Counted from the first letter of the stretch, positions 27,501 to 36,441 are shown. The stretch is DNA of 64,000 nucleotides from Lachnospiraceae bacterium (GCA_910574805.1 CAJTCV010000014.1:1-64000), one strand, 5' to 3'. Translations and numbers: made by a program. Notes: a model not told the origin generated them from the letters alone.

Positions 27501-28090
27501 AGAGAAACAGGGCAGCCGCCGGTTTAGCCGGATGCGGGCTTCTGGCACTGGGAATCGTCTTAAGCTTTATCATGTTCCTGCGTCAGAGAGAATCCGTGAG
27601 TGTGGCCTCCATGGAGCCGGTGCGTCTGGAGGTGTGTTTTCTGGAGGATGAGGAGGCGTACACCGGGGAACAGGTGACCGGGCTTCTGCCGGGAGAGACG
27701 GTGAAGCGGGGGACGGCGGTCATCCTGGACGGCACTTCCCCGGAAGCCTATATCCGGGTGGGCCTTACCTTCGGCGGAATTCTGGGTGACGATGCCGGAG
27801 AAGGAGAGAAAGTCCGCCTGGAACGGATCCGGGAGCTTCAGGGCGGCATTTCCTTTGAAACGGGGTGGCTGAAAGGAAGCGACGGATTTTATTATTATCA
27901 GAAGAAAGTGGCGCCGGGAAGCATCGTCCCGGTTTACAGCCAGGTGACGATCCCGGAGAACTGGGAAAATGACATCGCAGAAAAAGTCTTTACCATTGAG
28001 CTTGGGGCGGAGGCGGTCCGCTCGGAGCATCTGGAACCCTGGCTTCTGGACGGACAGGCTATATTAAGCTGGGAGGAGGAAAACCCATAA
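27497..28090 (+). CDS. Exported protein partnered with SipW-like peptidase
   Basis: Protein of 197 residues from a TTG start at 27497, supported by GGAGGTGA 7 nt upstream and overlap with the peptidase stop. An N-terminal hydrophobic segment (about 7-27) is followed by a beta-rich extracytoplasmic domain. It looks like a small TasA/camelysin-type or BsaA-like SipW client by context and size, but the usual AYFTD-like start of the mature region is not visible. Role at the cell surface is inferred from context only. Confidence 0.7.
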   Translation: MKRNRAAAGLAGCGLLALGIVLSFIMFLRQRESVSVASMEPVRLEVCFLEDEEAYTGEQVTGLLPGETVKRGTAVILDGTSPEAYIRVGLTFGGILGDDAGEGEKVRLERIRELQGGISFETGWLKGSDGFYYYQKKVAPGSIVPVYSQVTIPENWENDIAEKVFTIELGAEAVRSEHLEPWLLDGQAILSWEEENP

Positions 28091-28126
28091 AAAATTGCCG
28101 GGACCTTTTTTCGGAAAAGTCCCGGC
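28089..28126 (-). terminator. Intrinsic terminator of MFS gene (minus strand)
   Basis: GCCGGGAC (28097-28104) pairs with GTCCCGGC (28119-28126); on the minus strand AATTTTTT follows. It sits between the convergent SipW partner gene and the MFS gene. Confidence 0.75.
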
Positions 28127-28149
28127 GGTCATAAAATCCCGGACAGATG

Positions 28150-29379
28150 TTATTTCTGCTCTCTTTTGACAACCTTGCTTAAGATGAAGGAGAGGACGAT
28201 ACAAAGAGCGGCAGCGACCATGGCATAACCCCAGGTCATGTTGTAGCCGGCTCTTCCGTAGTTGTCCATCCAGCTTCCCACTAATGTATACATAAACATA
28301 TCCGGCATGTATCCAAGTGCAGAAGAGATTCCGGATACACGTCCGCTGAGTTCTAATGGAATCCCGGCATCCTGATGAACCGCGAAGTACTGGCTGCGGA
28401 CCGCGTAGATGAATACCAGCCCCAGGAAGAAGTTCGCAATCACGGCTCCGCCCAGGGAGGCATTGCCCGGAAGTACGATATAGGCACCGAAGGAGACGAT
28501 CAGTCCGATACAGCCGCCCACGATGACTTTGATCCGGGAGTGGAGTTTATCAGCCAGGAAACCGCCGAAGATACCGCCGGCGCCCTGCAGGAGATAGCGG
28601 ATTCCGCCCAGGGTGGCAGCTGTGGTGGCAGTCAGTCCGTAAAACTGCTGTGCGTAGGTGGTCACATATCCGATCAGTCCATATACGCTGTAAGCGGTAA
28701 AGATGATACCGACCAGAATCCATACCTTGGGAATCAGCAGACATTTAAAGAGCCCCTTGGTGACCTCAATGACAGACTCGGCATTTTCTTCTTTTTTGGT
28801 GTCTTCAATAAAGATAAAATTCAGAACACCGATGACGATGACGACGATGGAACACAGGCGGATGGCAGCAGAAGCGCCGGCCACTTCGTTGGTATAGCGG
28901 GCAAAAGCAGCAGTCATGCCAAATACCAGAAGTGCGTTCAGGATACCGCGAAGGCCTTCCTGAAGTCCGAACAGACGTCCCTGTTCTTCCTCAGAACCAA
29001 GCATACGGGTTGCTTTGATGCAGGCCGACCAGTAAGTGATGATGGTGGAAATTCCCATCAGGATAAAGATCAGCCGGCTGACGTTGTAGCCCGGGAAGGT
29101 GGAAAACCATAAGCCCAGGATTCCCGTCGCGAGAAAAGAGAAGGTCAGCAGTTTTCTTGCGGAGAACTTATCCGCAATGGCGCCGCCGATGAAATAAGAA
29201 AAGGTCGCCATGGTTGCGTAACCGGAGGACAGCATACCCATCTGGGCGTTGGTCAGCTCCATTGCATTTTGAATGGGTACATAGAAGGTCTCCCGGATAT
29301 AAGGTAACTGGAAGATGATGCCGGCGCCGGCCGCCAGAAGAAGCAGCGTGCCGTATTTTTTGATAAAAGCCTTGTCCAT
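28150..29379 (-). CDS. MFS transporter of the GlpP-linked catabolic cluster
   Basis: Transporter of 409 residues with twelve predicted membrane helices. The loop between helices 2 and 3 carries GGAIADKFSARKLL, the MFS signature, and the second half has its counterpart GGFLADKLHSRIK. The ATG at 29379 is chosen because AAGGAGGG precedes it; a 30-residue longer frame is possible but has no signal. It is divergent from the oxidase operon and has the same type of leader (29530-29588), so it most likely imports the pathway substrate. Substrate unknown; related MFS proteins carry organic anions or sugar phosphates. Confidence 0.85.
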   Translation of the reverse strand: MDKAFIKKYGTLLLLAAGAGIIFQLPYIRETFYVPIQNAMELTNAQMGMLSSGYATMATFSYFIGGAIADKFSARKLLTFSFLATGILGLWFSTFPGYNVSRLIFILMGISTIITYWSACIKATRMLGSEEEQGRLFGLQEGLRGILNALLVFGMTAAFARYTNEVAGASAAIRLCSIVVIVIGVLNFIFIEDTKKEENAESVIEVTKGLFKCLLIPKVWILVGIIFTAYSVYGLIGYVTTYAQQFYGLTATTAATLGGIRYLLQGAGGIFGGFLADKLHSRIKVIVGGCIGLIVSFGAYIVLPGNASLGGAVIANFFLGLVFIYAVRSQYFAVHQDAGIPLELSGRVSGISSALGYMPDMFMYTLVGSWMDNYGRAGYNMTWGYAMVAAALCIVLSFILSKVVKREQK

Positions 29380-29529
29380 AACAAGTAAACCCTCCTTGAA
29401 TGATAAAGTAAATGTCAGCAGCAGTTTCGCCATAAAGAGGGCGGCTGCCAAGGTTGCTTCCGTCTGCATGCTGCAGTCATGCGCCTGGAATAAAGAAAAT
29501 CATGCCAGGGAAACCACGTCCCAATGCAT

Positions 29530-29588
29530 AAAAAAAGAGAGAAATAATGCCTCCTGGCGTTACTTCTCTCAGCTCTCTGGTAACTGGC
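29530..29588 (-). promoter_or_regulatory. Leader attenuator A (MFS gene)
   Basis: Read on the minus strand: CAGTTACC (29586-29579) at the predicted transcript start, a purine-rich spacer of 16 nt, GTAAC (29563-29559), and a terminator whose arms are 29556-29570 and 29537-29551 followed by seven T. GTTAC can pair with GTAAC, which also lies in the 5' arm of the terminator, so the two folds exclude each other. Same design as leaders B and C. Confidence 0.75.
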
Positions 29589-29591
29589 CTT

Positions 29592-29620
29592 ATCATAAGT
29601 TATATATGGCAAAAAGTCAA
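29592..29620 (-). promoter_or_regulatory. Promoter of MFS gene
   Basis: On the minus strand TTGACT (29620-29615) and TATGAT (29597-29592) are separated by 17 nt. The predicted +1 falls at about 29586, at the start of leader A. Confidence 0.7.
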
Positions 29621-29695
29621 TAGAAAAAGAGTTAAAAGACAAAACATGTTAAATGTGCACAAAAACAGAGGGCGAAAAATATGAAATATCCACAA

Positions 29696-29724
29696 TTGAC
29701 AAATGACTTTATAGCGTATAAACT
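29696..29724 (+). promoter_or_regulatory. Promoter of oxidase-Etf operon
   Basis: TTGACA (29696-29701) and TAAACT (29719-29724) with a 17-nt spacer. The predicted +1 at about 29730 coincides with the CAGTTACC of leader B. Confidence 0.7.
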
Positions 29725-29729
29725 AAAGG

Positions 29730-29807
29730 CAGTTACCGAAAGAGATGACAAGAGAAAAGTAACAGACAGGTTCGATTTGTGCCTGTTTGCATTACTTTTC
29801 TTTTTTT
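29730..29807 (+). promoter_or_regulatory. Leader attenuator B (oxidase-Etf operon)
   Basis: CAGTTACC (29730-29737), a 22-nt purine-rich spacer, GTAAC (29759-29763), then a terminator: AGAAAAGTAA (29753-29762) with TTACTTTTCT (29792-29801), an inner GACAGG/CCTGTT stem and seven T. GTTAC is complementary to GTAAC, giving an alternative antiterminator fold. It lies 105 nt before the start codon of the first oxidase. Confidence 0.78.
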
Positions 29808-29912
29808 GTTCCCTTTTTTAAGAGAACGGATCGCGCGCACCAGTCTCTTTTACGGTCGGTCAGCAAAATATCATATAAGAAACGGAGTTAAGAAAGGAGC
29901 TTTGGAGAAGCA

Positions 29913-31370
29913 ATGGCAATAATTTCAAGAGAGCAGATTGTGGAAGGTTTGGTAAAGATTCTGGGCAAAGATCAGGTGATCACGGACGAGAAGGTTTTAA
30001 AAGAGAGCAGCCTGGACCGTTACAGAAAATACGAGCAGGTATGTGAAGTATACACCCAGCCCATTCCCGCTGCAGTGGTCAATGTGATGAGCGCGGAAGA
30101 AGTGTCAGAGGTGCTGAAGTTTGCCAATGAGAATGAGATCAATGTGGTTCCGAGAACCGGACATTCTGCCATCGAGGGCGGGCTTGAGACAGCTTTGAAG
30201 GATTCCGTGGTCATCGACGGTTCCGGCATGAACAAAGTATTAAAGGTAGATACCTATAATATGCAGGTAACCTGTCAGTGCGGCGTGCCTCTTCAGGCGC
30301 TGGACGACATGCTGAGAGAACAGGGCTATACCACCGGACATTCTCCCCAGTCCAAACCGCTGGCACAGATGGGCGGCCTGGTGGCAACCAGAAGCATCGG
30401 ACAGTTTTCTACCCTGTACGGCGGCATCGAGGACATGATCGTGGGTCTGGAAGCAGTGTTCCCCAACGGAAAAATCTGCCGGATCAAGAATATCCCGAGA
30501 CGTGCGGCAGGACCGGACATCCGTCACATCATCTGCGGCAACGAGGGTGCTATCTGCTTTATCACAGAAGTGACCATGAAGCTGTTCAAATGGCAGCCGG
30601 AGAACAACCGTTATATCGGATACAAACTGGATGACCAGTACATGAAGCTTGGCTTTGACTGTTTAAGAGAAGTGATGGTGGCAGGGTATCGCCCGTCCTT
30701 TGCAAGACTTTACGACGCGGCAGACGCCAATATGCATTTCAGCGGATGGCTGGAAGAGGGCAAGGCGATTCTGATCTGGATGGCAGAGGGCCCGGCGAAC
30801 ATTACCCCGGCCATCGAAGCGGGCATCAAGGAGATGATGTCGAAACATCCGGAGCTTGAGGAGGTCAATCCGGCGCTGATCGAGAAATGGTACGAGGGCC
30901 TGAACTGGGGACCGGAGCAGATTGCGGAAGAGGCTGAGGAGATCAAAGCGACTCAGAATATTGGTATTACCACCGAGGTGTCCGGAAGCTGGGACAATAT
31001 CTATGAGATCTATAAGACTTCCTGTGACCGGATTCTGGCAGAGGTGCCGGACATGACGCTGATGGGCGGCCATTCTTCCCACAGCTACATCAATGGAACC
31101 AACATGTATTTCGTATATTATTACAACATTGTGGACTGTGCGCCGGAGGAAGAGATCAACAAGTATCACGACCGGATCAACCAGATCATCTGCGAGCAGG
31201 TGATAAAATACGGCGGATCCATCGTGCACCATCACGGTCTTGGAAAGGCAAGGGCAAAATATGTGACCCAGGAATATGGTTCTTCTTATTATATGCTCAA
31301 AACCTTAAAGCAGGCCTTTGACCCCAATGGAATTATGAATATGGGAACACTGATTCCTCTTAGAAAATAA
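29913..31370 (+). CDS. FAD-binding oxidase, alkyl-DHAP synthase-like, Etf-linked
   Basis: Flavoprotein of 485 residues of the VAO/PCMH superfamily. The FAD-binding domain (about 50-230) includes VPRTGHSAIEGG and TTGHSPQSKPLAQMGGLVA; the C-terminal cap ends in FDPNGIMNMGTL. A triple histidine HHHGLGK at 439-445 matches the active-site motif of alkyl-dihydroxyacetonephosphate synthases rather than the EHGxGK of lactate/glycolate oxidases. Since an EtfB-EtfA pair follows, it probably works as a dehydrogenase passing electrons to the flavoproteins. Substrate unknown, possibly a glycerol-phosphate-like or hydroxy acid compound. Confidence 0.85.
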   Translation: MAIISREQIVEGLVKILGKDQVITDEKVLKESSLDRYRKYEQVCEVYTQPIPAAVVNVMSAEEVSEVLKFANENEINVVPRTGHSAIEGGLETALKDSVVIDGSGMNKVLKVDTYNMQVTCQCGVPLQALDDMLREQGYTTGHSPQSKPLAQMGGLVATRSIGQFSTLYGGIEDMIVGLEAVFPNGKICRIKNIPRRAAGPDIRHIICGNEGAICFITEVTMKLFKWQPENNRYIGYKLDDQYMKLGFDCLREVMVAGYRPSFARLYDAADANMHFSGWLEEGKAILIWMAEGPANITPAIEAGIKEMMSKHPELEEVNPALIEKWYEGLNWGPEQIAEEAEEIKATQNIGITTEVSGSWDNIYEIYKTSCDRILAEVPDMTLMGGHSSHSYINGTNMYFVYYYNIVDCAPEEEINKYHDRINQIICEQVIKYGGSIVHHHGLGKARAKYVTQEYGSSYYMLKTLKQAFDPNGIMNMGTLIPLRK

Positions 31371-31447
31371 AGGATGAATTGAAATTTGATCTGTGCAGAA
31401 GGGTCCTTATCCGGGGCTCTTCTGCACAGGCAGAACAGGAGCCGCTT

Positions 31448-32269
31448 ATGAGAATATTGGGATGCTTTAAGGCGGTCCCGGCCCTGGATCTTCTGCGGGA
31501 GGAAGACTGGGTGGCCGATGACAGCCTGAGAGTGGATACCGAATACGTGAAGCTGGAATGGAACTGTTTTGATGAAGGGGCGCTGGAAATGATGCGGAAG
31601 CTTTCTGATTTATCAGAAGGCTTAAACGTCGTCTTTGAACTGGATGCACTTACCGTTGGAGGGAAAAAAGCGGACAGCTTTCTTAAGATATTGTATGCCC
31701 TGGGATTTTCCCATGCCGTGCGGGTGGAGTCGGAAGAGGGGGCGTATACTCCGCCGGAACTTTTGGCAGAACTGATTGCCGCTTATATACAGAAAAAGGC
31801 AGAAGCTTATGATGTGGTGGTCACCGGGGTTCAGAGCGCAGATGCCAGCCATGGAAAGACGCCCTATCTGCTGGCAGAGATGCTCCAGTGGCCCTGCATC
31901 AGCCAGGTGACCGGCATGGAACCGGCGAAAGGGGGCTGTCTGAAGGTAACCAGCCAGACCGGCAGAGGGGAGAAAGTACAGATCGTTCGTCCTCCCTGTG
32001 TGCTGGCGGTGGGAAATGCTCCCTGCGCCTATCTTCGGGTACCGACTCTGAAAGATAAAATGAGGCTGGGAAACCGCCCCATTGAATATGTGGACCCGGG
32101 GGTGCTGCTTTCGGATGCGGGAGCTTTTGCGGACCGGATTGAGACGCTGCTTGCTCTATGTCCGGTGGACCGGAGCCGGGATACGGTACGGATCGAAAGC
32201 GGCAGTCCGGAAGAAAAGGCAAAAGTATATTATGAACAATATTTGAAAGGCAGGCTTTTGAAGTTGTGA
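31448..32269 (+). CDS. Electron transfer flavoprotein beta-subunit-like, pair 1
   Basis: EtfB-type protein of 273 residues with the Rossmann-like fold start MRILGCFKAVP, the DEGALEMMRKL segment and the VVTGVQSADASHGKTPYLLAEML segment (here VVTGVQSADAS then KTPYLLAEML) that contacts the nucleotide. The ATG at 31448 follows CAGGAG; a 23-residue longer reading has none. It overlaps the next gene by 4 nt and should form a heterodimer with it to accept electrons from the adjacent FAD oxidase. Confidence 0.82.
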   Translation: MRILGCFKAVPALDLLREEDWVADDSLRVDTEYVKLEWNCFDEGALEMMRKLSDLSEGLNVVFELDALTVGGKKADSFLKILYALGFSHAVRVESEEGAYTPPELLAELIAAYIQKKAEAYDVVVTGVQSADASHGKTPYLLAEMLQWPCISQVTGMEPAKGGCLKVTSQTGRGEKVQIVRPPCVLAVGNAPCAYLRVPTLKDKMRLGNRPIEYVDPGVLLSDAGAFADRIETLLALCPVDRSRDTVRIESGSPEEKAKVYYEQYLKGRLLKL

Positions 32270-33210
32270 AGTATCATTTTATTGTAGATCTGGACAGTCC
32301 GGATGTTTTCAGGCAGATGCAGGAACAAAAGGCGTTTGCCGGACTGTATTTTGACGGGATTGATGAGGGAGAGGCCATCCTTCTGACCACAGAGTCCAGG
32401 CGCATCCGGGAGCTTCCAAAACGCCATGCCAGAGACGCGGCGGCAGCGGTGGTGGAAGACGATGCGCCGGAGACGGTTTTAAACGCGCTTCAGCCACTGA
32501 TCTGCCAGGAGGATCTGTATCTGTTTTCCGGGGAAGAACAAAATGCGGCGCTTGCCGTGCGCTTGGGGGCACGTACCGGGGGAAGCTCGGCCAACAACAT
32601 CCATGCAGTCCTGCCGGGAAGCGGTCAGAGACTCAAAGTAAAGCGTATGATGTATGCGAATCATATGGAAGCTCTCTGCGATCCGGGGAAACCGCCCTTT
32701 TTCTTCACCATGGCAAAGGGAATGGATCCGGCAGAGCTGACCGATGAGCCGTTTTTTATCTGGAAAGAGACCTGTACCGCATCGGCCGGGGATCATATCT
32801 GTCTGGAAACATGCAGACCCAGGGAAGCCGACAGCGGATTAAAGGACAGCCAGGTCGTTGTTGCCGGAGGCCGGGGTGTCGGCGGCCGGCAGGGCATGGA
32901 AATTCTTGGGAGTCTGGCGGAGGCCCTGGGGGGCAGCGTCGGCGCAAGCCGTCCGGTGGTTATGAACGCCTGGGCACCCATGGAAGCACTTCTGGGAGTG
33001 TCCGGCACCCTGATACAGCCAAAGATCTGCATCGCGGCCGGGGTATCGGGGGCGGCGGCGTTTGGCGCAGGGGTTGAGAAGAGCGGATGGATCTCGGCGG
33101 TCAACAAGGATCCGGCTGCTCCGATCATGAAGATGGCAGATGTGGCGGTTGTGGAAGACTATGAGCCGTTTGTGAAGGCGTTAGAGGCGCTGGTCAGAGC
33201 GGAAGAATAA
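32266..33210 (+). CDS. Electron transfer flavoprotein alpha-subunit-like, pair 1
   Basis: EtfA-type protein of 314 residues from a GTG start overlapping EtfB. The C-terminal FAD domain shows VVVAGGRGVGG, a SGTLIQPKICIAAGVSG segment and AVNKDPAAPI, all EtfA hallmarks. The usual IQH after GISG is replaced by AAF, a small departure at the flavin site. It binds the FAD that receives electrons from the dehydrogenase. Confidence 0.83.
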   Translation: MKYHFIVDLDSPDVFRQMQEQKAFAGLYFDGIDEGEAILLTTESRRIRELPKRHARDAAAAVVEDDAPETVLNALQPLICQEDLYLFSGEEQNAALAVRLGARTGGSSANNIHAVLPGSGQRLKVKRMMYANHMEALCDPGKPPFFFTMAKGMDPAELTDEPFFIWKETCTASAGDHICLETCRPREADSGLKDSQVVVAGGRGVGGRQGMEILGSLAEALGGSVGASRPVVMNAWAPMEALLGVSGTLIQPKICIAAGVSGAAAFGAGVEKSGWISAVNKDPAAPIMKMADVAVVEDYEPFVKALEALVRAEE

Positions 33211-33221
33211 GAGGAGAGAAC

Positions 33222-34640
33222 ATGGGGCAGAGTATGATTCCAATGAGCAAAGTGTATCAGGAGTATCTGATTGACGAGTCCAAATATACCGGAGAGGCAC
33301 AAAGCATCTCATTTCCGGAGTCAGAAGAGGAACTTTTGAAGATCCTTGCACAGTTAAGGGATGCCCAGGTGCCGGTCACCATCCAGGGGGGGAAGACCGG
33401 GATCACCGGGGGAAGCGTGCCCGGGGGAGGGCATATCCTGAATGTCTCCCGGATGAACCGGGTGAAGGACAGCTGTCTGAGCCCGGACGGAACCGGACGG
33501 ATTGTGGTGGAGCCCGGACTGAACCTGATGGATTTGCAGAAAGAGATCTTTGCCCGCTTTCGAAAAGAACAAATGTTCTGGCCGGTGGCGCCTACGGAGA
33601 CATCCGCCACAGTGGGAGGGATCGCAGCCACAGGCGCCCAGGGGATTACCAGACTTCTGTACGGCGACAGCCGGACCTACATCGAAAAAATAAAGGTGAT
33701 CGACGGGAATGGACGCTGTCTGGAGCTGACAAAAGCAGAAGAGCTGGATGATTTTCTCGGGAAAGAGGGCATCACCGGGGTGATCACGGAACTGACCCTG
33801 ATCCTGGTGCCCTGCCCGGAAGAGATGTGGGGAATTCTCTTTTTCTTTGAAGAAGAAAGAGGTGCGCTGCAATTTATAGACCAAATGAAAACGGCCGGAC
33901 AGGAAAGCGAAGGAAGAGGTGCTCAGGTTGCGTCGGTGGAATACCTGGACGGACGCATCCTTTCCATGATCGAAGCCAGAAAAGGGACCATGAGCAGGAT
34001 CCGGGAACTGCCGGAAGTGGCTTCTGACGTGGACGGAGCGGTCTATGTGGAGATCCATGGAGCGGAAAATGGGATTGAAGAGATCGCAGAGGGGCTGATG
34101 GAGCTTGCGGCGGAGCAGGGAAGCGATCCGGATACGGCCTGGGCAGTGTCCGGAAGCGGAGAAGTGGAAAAGCTTCACGCCTTCCGGCATGCGGCGCCGG
34201 AGACCTGCAATCTGTTTATTGAGGAAATGCATCAGAAAGATCCAAGAATCACAAAGCTGGGGACGGATATGCTGGTAAAGGAGGAAAACCTCTGGGGACA
34301 GGTTCAAACGTACCGGGCGGACCTGGAAGAGGCAGGACTGCAGGGCTGTATCTTCGGCCACGGGCTGGAAGGACATCTGCACATCAATCTGCTACCGGAC
34401 TCCTATGAAGCCTATGAGGCAGGAATCCGGCTCTTTCGTACCTGGGCGGCAGAAGTGCTGAACGGATCCGGCAGGGTGCTGGAAGAGCATGGGGCCGGAA
34501 AGCTGAAAAGCCGGATTTATGGGGAACTTCTGGCAGGGGCTTACCAGGAAGAGAATGAGAGGCTTAAAAGTACCTATGATCCAAAGGAACTGTTCAACCA
34601 GGGAAACCGCTTTACGGCCGGGAAAGCAGGTGAGGTATGA
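33222..34640 (+). CDS. FAD-binding oxidase, GlcD/D-lactate dehydrogenase-like, Etf-linked
   Basis: Flavoprotein of 472 residues. The FAD domain has QGGKTGITGGSVP and GRIVVEPG; the C-terminal domain has GHGLEGHLHINLLP, the metal and substrate histidine region of GlcD/Dld, and the closing EEHGAGK. It differs in type from the first oxidase in the operon, so the two are not a simple duplication. It is followed by its own EtfB-EtfA pair, the arrangement of Etf-coupled lactate dehydrogenases. Likely substrate a 2-hydroxy acid. Confidence 0.87.
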   Translation: MGQSMIPMSKVYQEYLIDESKYTGEAQSISFPESEEELLKILAQLRDAQVPVTIQGGKTGITGGSVPGGGHILNVSRMNRVKDSCLSPDGTGRIVVEPGLNLMDLQKEIFARFRKEQMFWPVAPTETSATVGGIAATGAQGITRLLYGDSRTYIEKIKVIDGNGRCLELTKAEELDDFLGKEGITGVITELTLILVPCPEEMWGILFFFEEERGALQFIDQMKTAGQESEGRGAQVASVEYLDGRILSMIEARKGTMSRIRELPEVASDVDGAVYVEIHGAENGIEEIAEGLMELAAEQGSDPDTAWAVSGSGEVEKLHAFRHAAPETCNLFIEEMHQKDPRITKLGTDMLVKEENLWGQVQTYRADLEEAGLQGCIFGHGLEGHLHINLLPDSYEAYEAGIRLFRTWAAEVLNGSGRVLEEHGAGKLKSRIYGELLAGAYQEENERLKSTYDPKELFNQGNRFTAGKAGEV

Positions 34641-35431
34641 GGATTGCAGTGTGTATGAAGCAGGTGCCGGGCGTCTCGGAAGGCAGTATGGATCCCAGGA
34701 CCGGAGTGCTGATCCGGACCGGCCTCTCGGCCGTCACCAACCTGTATGACCGGTCAGCTCTGGAGGCGGCACTTCGGATCAAAGAGCAGCAGGGAGGCGG
34801 GATTCATGTGTTTACCATGGGGCCCGGGAAGGCCGAAGAGGTACTTCGGGAGGCTTATGCCATGGGGGCGGATCATGGGTACCTGATCAGTGACCGGGCT
34901 TTTGGCGGTGCCGATGTGCTGGCCACTTCCTATACGCTGATGCAGGCCATCCGATCTGCCGGGGAATATGACCTGATTGTGTGCGGCAGACAGACCACAG
35001 ATGGGGACACGGCTCAGACCGGAAGCGCTCTGGCCGCCTGGCTTGGCTGGCAGCAGTTAAACTGGGTGACCCGGCTGGAAGTAAAAGAAGATCAGATCTT
35101 GGCCGTCTGCCGGATGGAGGAAGGAACGGCGGAGGTGACGGCACCGCTTCCCTGTGTGGCGATGGTGGAACGGGAAAGCTTTATTCCCCGGATGCCTTCT
35201 TTAAAGCTTAAGATGAAGGGGCGGAAAATGCCGGTAACGGTTATTTCTCTGCAGGAGCTGGAAGATGCGGTGCCGGAACATTACGGTCTGAAAGGATCCG
35301 CCACCAGAGTAAAGAAGATCTTCGCACCCAAGGGGGCGGAAAGGAAAGAGCTGGTATACAAAAGCGGTGTTGAAGGGGCAGCGTATATTCTGGAGCTGCT
35401 AAAAGACACGGGACAGGAGACGGGGATATGA
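34637..35431 (+). CDS. Electron transfer flavoprotein beta subunit, pair 2
   Basis: EtfB of 264 residues, closer to canonical than pair 1: MRIAVCMKQVPGV start, DRSALEAALRIKE, CGRQTTDGDTAQTGSALAAWLG and the PSLKLKMKGRK tail region. It overlaps the oxidase gene by 4 nt (ATGA) and the EtfA gene by 4 nt. Confidence 0.9.
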   Translation: MRIAVCMKQVPGVSEGSMDPRTGVLIRTGLSAVTNLYDRSALEAALRIKEQQGGGIHVFTMGPGKAEEVLREAYAMGADHGYLISDRAFGGADVLATSYTLMQAIRSAGEYDLIVCGRQTTDGDTAQTGSALAAWLGWQQLNWVTRLEVKEDQILAVCRMEEGTAEVTAPLPCVAMVERESFIPRMPSLKLKMKGRKMPVTVISLQELEDAVPEHYGLKGSATRVKKIFAPKGAERKELVYKSGVEGAAYILELLKDTGQETGI

Positions 35432-36441
35432 GACGGGAAAAAGAGGCCCCCTGGAGCGGGATTCTTGTATATGTGCAGTGCCGGCGGGGGGAATTGCACC
35501 CCTGCAGCCCGGAACTGATCGGCGAGGCTCTCAGGCTGGCAGAACAGTCCAAAGAAGAGGTGTGGGTGCTGGGGATTGGAAGCGGTATGGAAAAGGTGCA
35601 AAAGGAACTTCAGGGGTATCCGGTGAGCCGGATTTTTCTGTATGAGACAGATGACCTCTTCTTGCCCGGCTGGTACGCTTCTCTGGCTGCCGGCTGCATC
35701 CGGGAAACAAGGCCGTCGGTGGTGCTGATCGGCGGAACCTTGGAAGGACGTGCGCTGGCGCCCAGGCTTTCGGTGGAATTTCGCACCGGGCTGACCGCCG
35801 ACTGTACGGCCCTTGCCATGGATCCGGACGGAAATTTGATCCAGACCCGGCCGGCCTTTGGGGGCAATGTCATGGCAAGCATTGTGACGGAGAAAAGCAG
35901 GCCCCAGTTTGCTACGGTGCGTCCCGGGGTGATGGAGCCGGTTCCGAGAGGGAAAGGTTTTTCTCCGGTCTGTTTTGTCAAATCGGTTTTCTCAGAAGAA
36001 AAAACGGTAAAAATTACCATAAGGGAAGATGAGACGAAGGGGGTCGCCATCGGAGACTGCCGTTTACTGGTGGCTGCCGGCCGGGGGGTAAAGAAAAAAG
36101 AAGATCTTGAGATGCTGTATCATCTGGCGGAAATTCTGGGCGGTGAACTTGCCTGCAGCAGGGCGCTGGTGGAAAAAGGATGGATGCCGCCGGAAAGACA
36201 GATCGGGATCTCCGGGAATTCCGTCCGCCCGGAATGCCTGATCACTTTTGGAATCTCCGGAACGGTCCAGTTTATGGCCGGTATGAGGCAGGCAAAGCGG
36301 ATCATCGCGGTTAATTCAGATCCAGAGGCGCGTATTTTTCAGATTGCCCATCACCCGATCTGCGGGGATCTGTACGAAATCGTACCAGAATTGATTCAAT
36401 CTGTGGAAAAGGAAGCTGGTTATCAGTCAGGAGGTGTGTGA
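35428..36441 (+). CDS. Electron transfer flavoprotein alpha subunit, pair 2
   Basis: EtfA of 337 residues. The FAD domain contains LVAAGRGVKKKEDL, SGNSVRPECLITFGISGTVQF and IIAVNSDPEARIFQIA. The N-terminal half includes IGGTLEGRALAPRLSVEF and the CTALAMDPDG segment. There is no N-terminal ferredoxin domain. Directly abuts the GlpP-family gene. Confidence 0.9.
   Translation: MRREKEAPWSGILVYVQCRRGELHPCSPELIGEALRLAEQSKEEVWVLGIGSGMEKVQKELQGYPVSRIFLYETDDLFLPGWYASLAAGCIRETRPSVVLIGGTLEGRALAPRLSVEFRTGLTADCTALAMDPDGNLIQTRPAFGGNVMASIVTEKSRPQFATVRPGVMEPVPRGKGFSPVCFVKSVFSEEKTVKITIREDETKGVAIGDCRLLVAAGRGVKKKEDLEMLYHLAEILGGELACSRALVEKGWMPPERQIGISGNSVRPECLITFGISGTVQFMAGMRQAKRIIAVNSDPEARIFQIAHHPICGDLYEIVPELIQSVEKEAGYQSGGV

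Noticed and set aside
29730-29807. Leaders A-C as T-boxes or LicT/SacY-type antiterminator targets
   Set aside because: There is no T-box AGGGTGGNACC core, and the GTTAC/GTAAC design does not match the roughly 30-nt RAT element of BglG-family regulators. No such regulator is nearby.
33354-34382. A 342-codon minus-strand frame opposite the second FAD oxidase
   Set aside because: Shadow of a well-supported flavoprotein gene; no start signal or recognisable domain.
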